Assembly (NCBI GenBank): GCA_020444075.1
Contig: JAHLLR010000004.1
Location: forward strand, 1 to 64,000
DNA length: 64,000 nt
DNA from: Deltaproteobacteria bacterium
GTDB taxonomy: Bacteria > Desulfobacterota > Desulfobacteria > Desulfobacterales > Desulfosarcinaceae
Direction: 5' to 3'
Shown here piece after piece: positions 61,746-64,000 of the stretch. Position 1 is the stretch's first letter. Every line of letters begins with the position of its first letter. The position numbers and the translations under genes are program-made. Below the pieces are notes generated by a model that saw only the letters and a program-made list of their open reading frames with translations, had not been told where the DNA came from and made no database searches.

Positions 61746-64000
61746 CTATTTCGATTTCTCCCTTGATTCCTCGACTCCTCGAACCCTTTTTCCATTTGTG
61801 CATTGATCCACCAGGACCATGATGGATCGGTAGGGGATGCCGCTGTGATGGGACAGGCCGATTTCGCAGGTGCGGCTGTTAGCGTAGCCGGCCGTGCAGC
61901 CGGCGACGGCCGTTCTCAAGCCGGCCAGGGCCGATGCATTGAGTTCCGGTACGTTGAAACCCCGGTCTCCGGCAAATCCGCAGCATTCGATGCCATACGG
62001 AACCACCACGGTTTCGGCACAGGCCTTGGCTACGGTCATGAAGGCGTTGTCCAGACCCATTTTCCGCGCACTGCAGGTGATGTGCAGGGCCACCGGATCT
62101 TCGGTTTTGGTGATGGCCAGGCGGTCCAGCAGATGGGCGGCGGTGAATTCCACCGGCTCAAAAAGGGTCAGCTGCGGCCCGAAGGTGCGGCGCATGCGCT
62201 CCAGGCAGGGGCTGGTATCGCACAACACGGGCAGCCGTCCGTTGCCGGAGGCGGCCAGCAGCGCTTTTTCCAGATCGTCGGATTTGCGGTTCGCCTGGTC
62301 GAAGAATCCCTTGCTCTCGAAGGGCAGCCCGCAGCACAGGCCGTCCATTTTCTCGGGATAGATCACCCGGTAGCCGGCCCGGCGCAAGACCCTTTCCGTA
62401 ACCACATGCAGCGGGTCGGTCAGCGGGTCGCCCGCCGCGGGTCCCATGGTCCGGCTGACGCAGGCCGGAAAATAGACCACCGCCCGTTCTCCCTGAGCGG
62501 TGGATCGGGCCCGGGGAGGTGCAGCCGCCGTCGGCAGTGAAGGCAGCCATACCGGCAGACGGTCGCCGGACAGGCGCCTCAGGGATCCGGCCAGGTGCTT
62601 CATGGCTCCGGTGCCGATGAGGCGGTGCAGAGCGTCGGCCGCTTTGAGCCCGGCCCGGATGCCGGCGGTCAGGGGGCCGAAATGATCGGCTGCCTGATCG
62701 GCCATCCACTGGTAGGGTCGGCCGTTGACCGCCCGCCCGCGGAAGGCCTTGGTGAACTTGCCCGTGTCCACATCCACCGGGCAGGCCACTCCGCACAGGC
62801 CGTCGGCGGCACAGGTGGCTTCACCCTGCCAGTTGTACCCTTTTTTCAGTTCAGCCAACCGGGCCGCATTCTCACCCGATGAGGTGAGGCGGGCGATCTC
62901 CCGCTGGATCACGATGCGCTGGCGGGGGGTCAGGCTCAGGTTGCGTGAGGGGCAGTGACATTCGCAGAAACCGCACTCCATGCATGCGTCGATCAGCGGA
63001 TCGGCCGGCGGCAGGGGCTTGAGGTTCTCCAGGTGAACCGTCGGATTGGAATTGAGAATCACGCCGGGGTTCAGAAGACTCCCGGGATCGAAGATCTCCT
63101 TGATCTCCCGCATAAGGCCGTAGGCATTGCTGCCCCACTCTTTTTCAACAAAGGGGGCCATATTGCGGCCGGTGCCGTGCTCGGCCTTGAGCGACCCGTC
63201 ATAGACATCTACCACCATGTGGGCGATATCGTCCATGAAGCGGGCGTAGCGGTCCAGTTCGGCCGAATGCCCCAAATTGGGCGAAAAGACGAAATGCAGG
63301 TTGCCGGCCAGGGCATGACCGAAAATGATGGCCTCCCGGTAGCCGTGCTTTGAAAAAAGGCTCTGCAGATCCAGGGTGGCCGGGGCCAGACTGTGGATGG
63401 GAAAAGCCACATCCTCGATGAGCACCGTGGTGCCCAGGTTCCGAACGGCACCCACGGAGGGCAGCAGTCCCTTGCGGACCTTCCACAGGCCGTCGCTGCG
63501 GCCGGCGTCATCCGTGAAGGTCGCCGAAAAGGCCTGGTTTGTTCCCGCCAATTGCCATACGTGAGTTCCACCATCGTCGGTTGTGCGCATCGTCACCCGC
63601 TTTTCCAATGCGTCGGCAATGGTCTGGATATTGGTCGACAGGGTGGCAAAGTCAGCCGCATGGGTTTCCACCAGCAAGGCGGTGGTGGTGGGGGAGACAC
63701 CACGAATCATGGATGGCATACCCGCCTTTTCCTCCACGCTGCTCAGGGAGGCCCGGTCCATCAATTCAGCCGCGGCCACGGGCAGGGCCTGCATCCGATG
63801 GGCCGTCTGGCAGGCACCCTCGATCTGTGGAAACATCATCAAGGCCGAAGCTTTGAAGGGCGGGGATGCCACCGTCCGGTAAACGATCTGGGAGATAAAT
63901 GCCAGGGTCCCCTCGGAGCCGATCATCAGGTGGGTGATGATGTCGAAGGGGTCGCTGAAATCCACCAGAGCATTGAGGCTGTAGCCGGTGGTGTTCTTGA
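61746..64000 (-). CDS. FAD-binding and Fe-S dehydrogenase (D-lactate/D-2-hydroxyglutarate type), partial
   Basis: About 750 residues are visible and the N terminus lies beyond the window. The visible start is the FAD-oxidase-type region (GYSLNALVDF, HLMIGSEGTLAFISQI). The C-terminal half has two Fe-S cluster motifs (CMECGFCECHCPS, CAADGLCGVACPVD) and two cysteine-rich CCG-type repeats (GLCCGLPFESKG, ECCGFAGDRG). This GlcD-plus-GlcF fusion oxidises D-lactate or another D-2-hydroxy acid and passes electrons onward. The exact substrate is not read from sequence. It ends in TAG. Confidence 0.85.
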   Translation of the reverse strand, partial: KNTTGYSLNALVDFSDPFDIITHLMIGSEGTLAFISQIVYRTVASPPFKASALMMFPQIEGACQTAHRMQALPVAAAELMDRASLSSVEEKAGMPSMIRGVSPTTTALLVETHAADFATLSTNIQTIADALEKRVTMRTTDDGGTHVWQLAGTNQAFSATFTDDAGRSDGLWKVRKGLLPSVGAVRNLGTTVLIEDVAFPIHSLAPATLDLQSLFSKHGYREAIIFGHALAGNLHFVFSPNLGHSAELDRYARFMDDIAHMVVDVYDGSLKAEHGTGRNMAPFVEKEWGSNAYGLMREIKEIFDPGSLLNPGVILNSNPTVHLENLKPLPPADPLIDACMECGFCECHCPSRNLSLTPRQRIVIQREIARLTSSGENAARLAELKKGYNWQGEATCAADGLCGVACPVDVDTGKFTKAFRGRAVNGRPYQWMADQAADHFGPLTAGIRAGLKAADALHRLIGTGAMKHLAGSLRRLSGDRLPVWLPSLPTAAAPPRARSTAQGERAVVYFPACVSRTMGPAAGDPLTDPLHVVTERVLRRAGYRVIYPEKMDGLCCGLPFESKGFFDQANRKSDDLEKALLAASGNGRLPVLCDTSPCLERMRRTFGPQLTLFEPVEFTAAHLLDRLAITKTEDPVALHITCSARKMGLDNAFMTVAKACAETVVVPYGIECCGFAGDRGFNVPELNASALAGLRTAVAGCTAGYANSRTCEIGLSHHSGIPYRSIMVLVDQCTNGKRVRGVEESREKSK

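Noticed and set aside
1-64000. CRISPR arrays, phage genes, insertion sequences with transposases, rRNA operons
   Set aside because: None was found on either strand; the only mobile-type sequences are the small noncoding repeats listed.

Overview
This 64 kb window is ordinary-density, GC-rich bacterial chromosome with about 52 protein genes and one tRNA gene. I see no phage, plasmid, CRISPR or rRNA. The content points to an anaerobic member of the Desulfobacterota (Desulfosarcina/Desulfobacterium-like), though this is inference and not a database match. The pointers are a pyrrolysine (Pyl) system with split PylSn/PylSc, corrinoid methyltransferases, a PPi-dependent phosphofructokinase, a cytosolic group-2 type [NiFe] hydrogenase, and many PAS/histidine kinases.

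Layout. 0-2.6 kb: TetR regulator, ACAD10/11-type phosphotransferase and SDR dehydrogenase (an acyl-CoA type cassette). 2.7-9.6 kb, minus strand: a rhomboid protease fused to a DnaJ C-terminal domain, nadC, valS, an acidic repeat protein and rarD. 10-15.6 kb: hotdog thioesterase, SEC-C protein, C69 peptidase, PPi-PFK and a glutamine amidotransferase. 15.8-18.5 kb: a polar amino acid ABC transporter. 18.6-26.5 kb, minus strand: mtbC, mtbB (in-frame amber), mttB (in-frame amber), lysine-ketoglutarate reductase, saccharopine dehydrogenase and a Pyl-free MttB-family methyltransferase. 26.7-32.3 kb, plus strand: tRNA-Pyl, pylSc, pylB, pylC, pylD, pylSn and a UroD-type methyltransferase. 32.4-36 kb, minus strand: a second amino acid ABC transporter and a TrmB-family regulator. 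36-44 kb: lipoprotein, J-like/coiled-coil/PilZ protein, NifU-like scaffold, CyuA-type cysteine desulfidase, flippase and two SPFH proteins. 44-49 kb: pentapeptide-repeat protein, 7TM-PAS histidine kinase and a DadA-like oxidoreductase. 49.3-60.3 kb, all minus strand: a signalling block with a lone receiver domain, PAS histidine kinase, putative H2-sensing hydrogenase, an RND transporter fused to a histidine kinase, acyl-ACP thioesterase, FHA-nucleotidyl cyclase and a DUF302 protein. 60.4-64 kb: RlmI-type rRNA methyltransferase and an FAD/Fe-S dehydrogenase cut by the window end.

How it works together. The Pyl island makes Pyl (PylBCD), charges it to tRNA-Pyl (PylSc/PylSn) and uses it in MtbB and MttB. 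These demethylate dimethyl- and trimethyl-amine-type substrates onto the corrinoid protein MtbC, and the UroD-type protein is the likely next methyl acceptor enzyme. One palindrome (GTTGTC-N8-GACAAC) sits between the two divergent promoters of this island. A near-identical palindrome sits on the promoter of the TrmB-family gene 9 kb away. The inference is that TrmB controls when the genetic code is expanded, in response to a ligand probably linked to the neighbouring ABC transporter. Because about 16 of the 52 genes here end in TAG, including mtbB, the saccharopine-forming reductase, pylB and trmB itself, such control would matter. The second notable region is the 49-60 kb signalling block, with its RND transporter-histidine kinase fusion next to the hydrogenase sensor.
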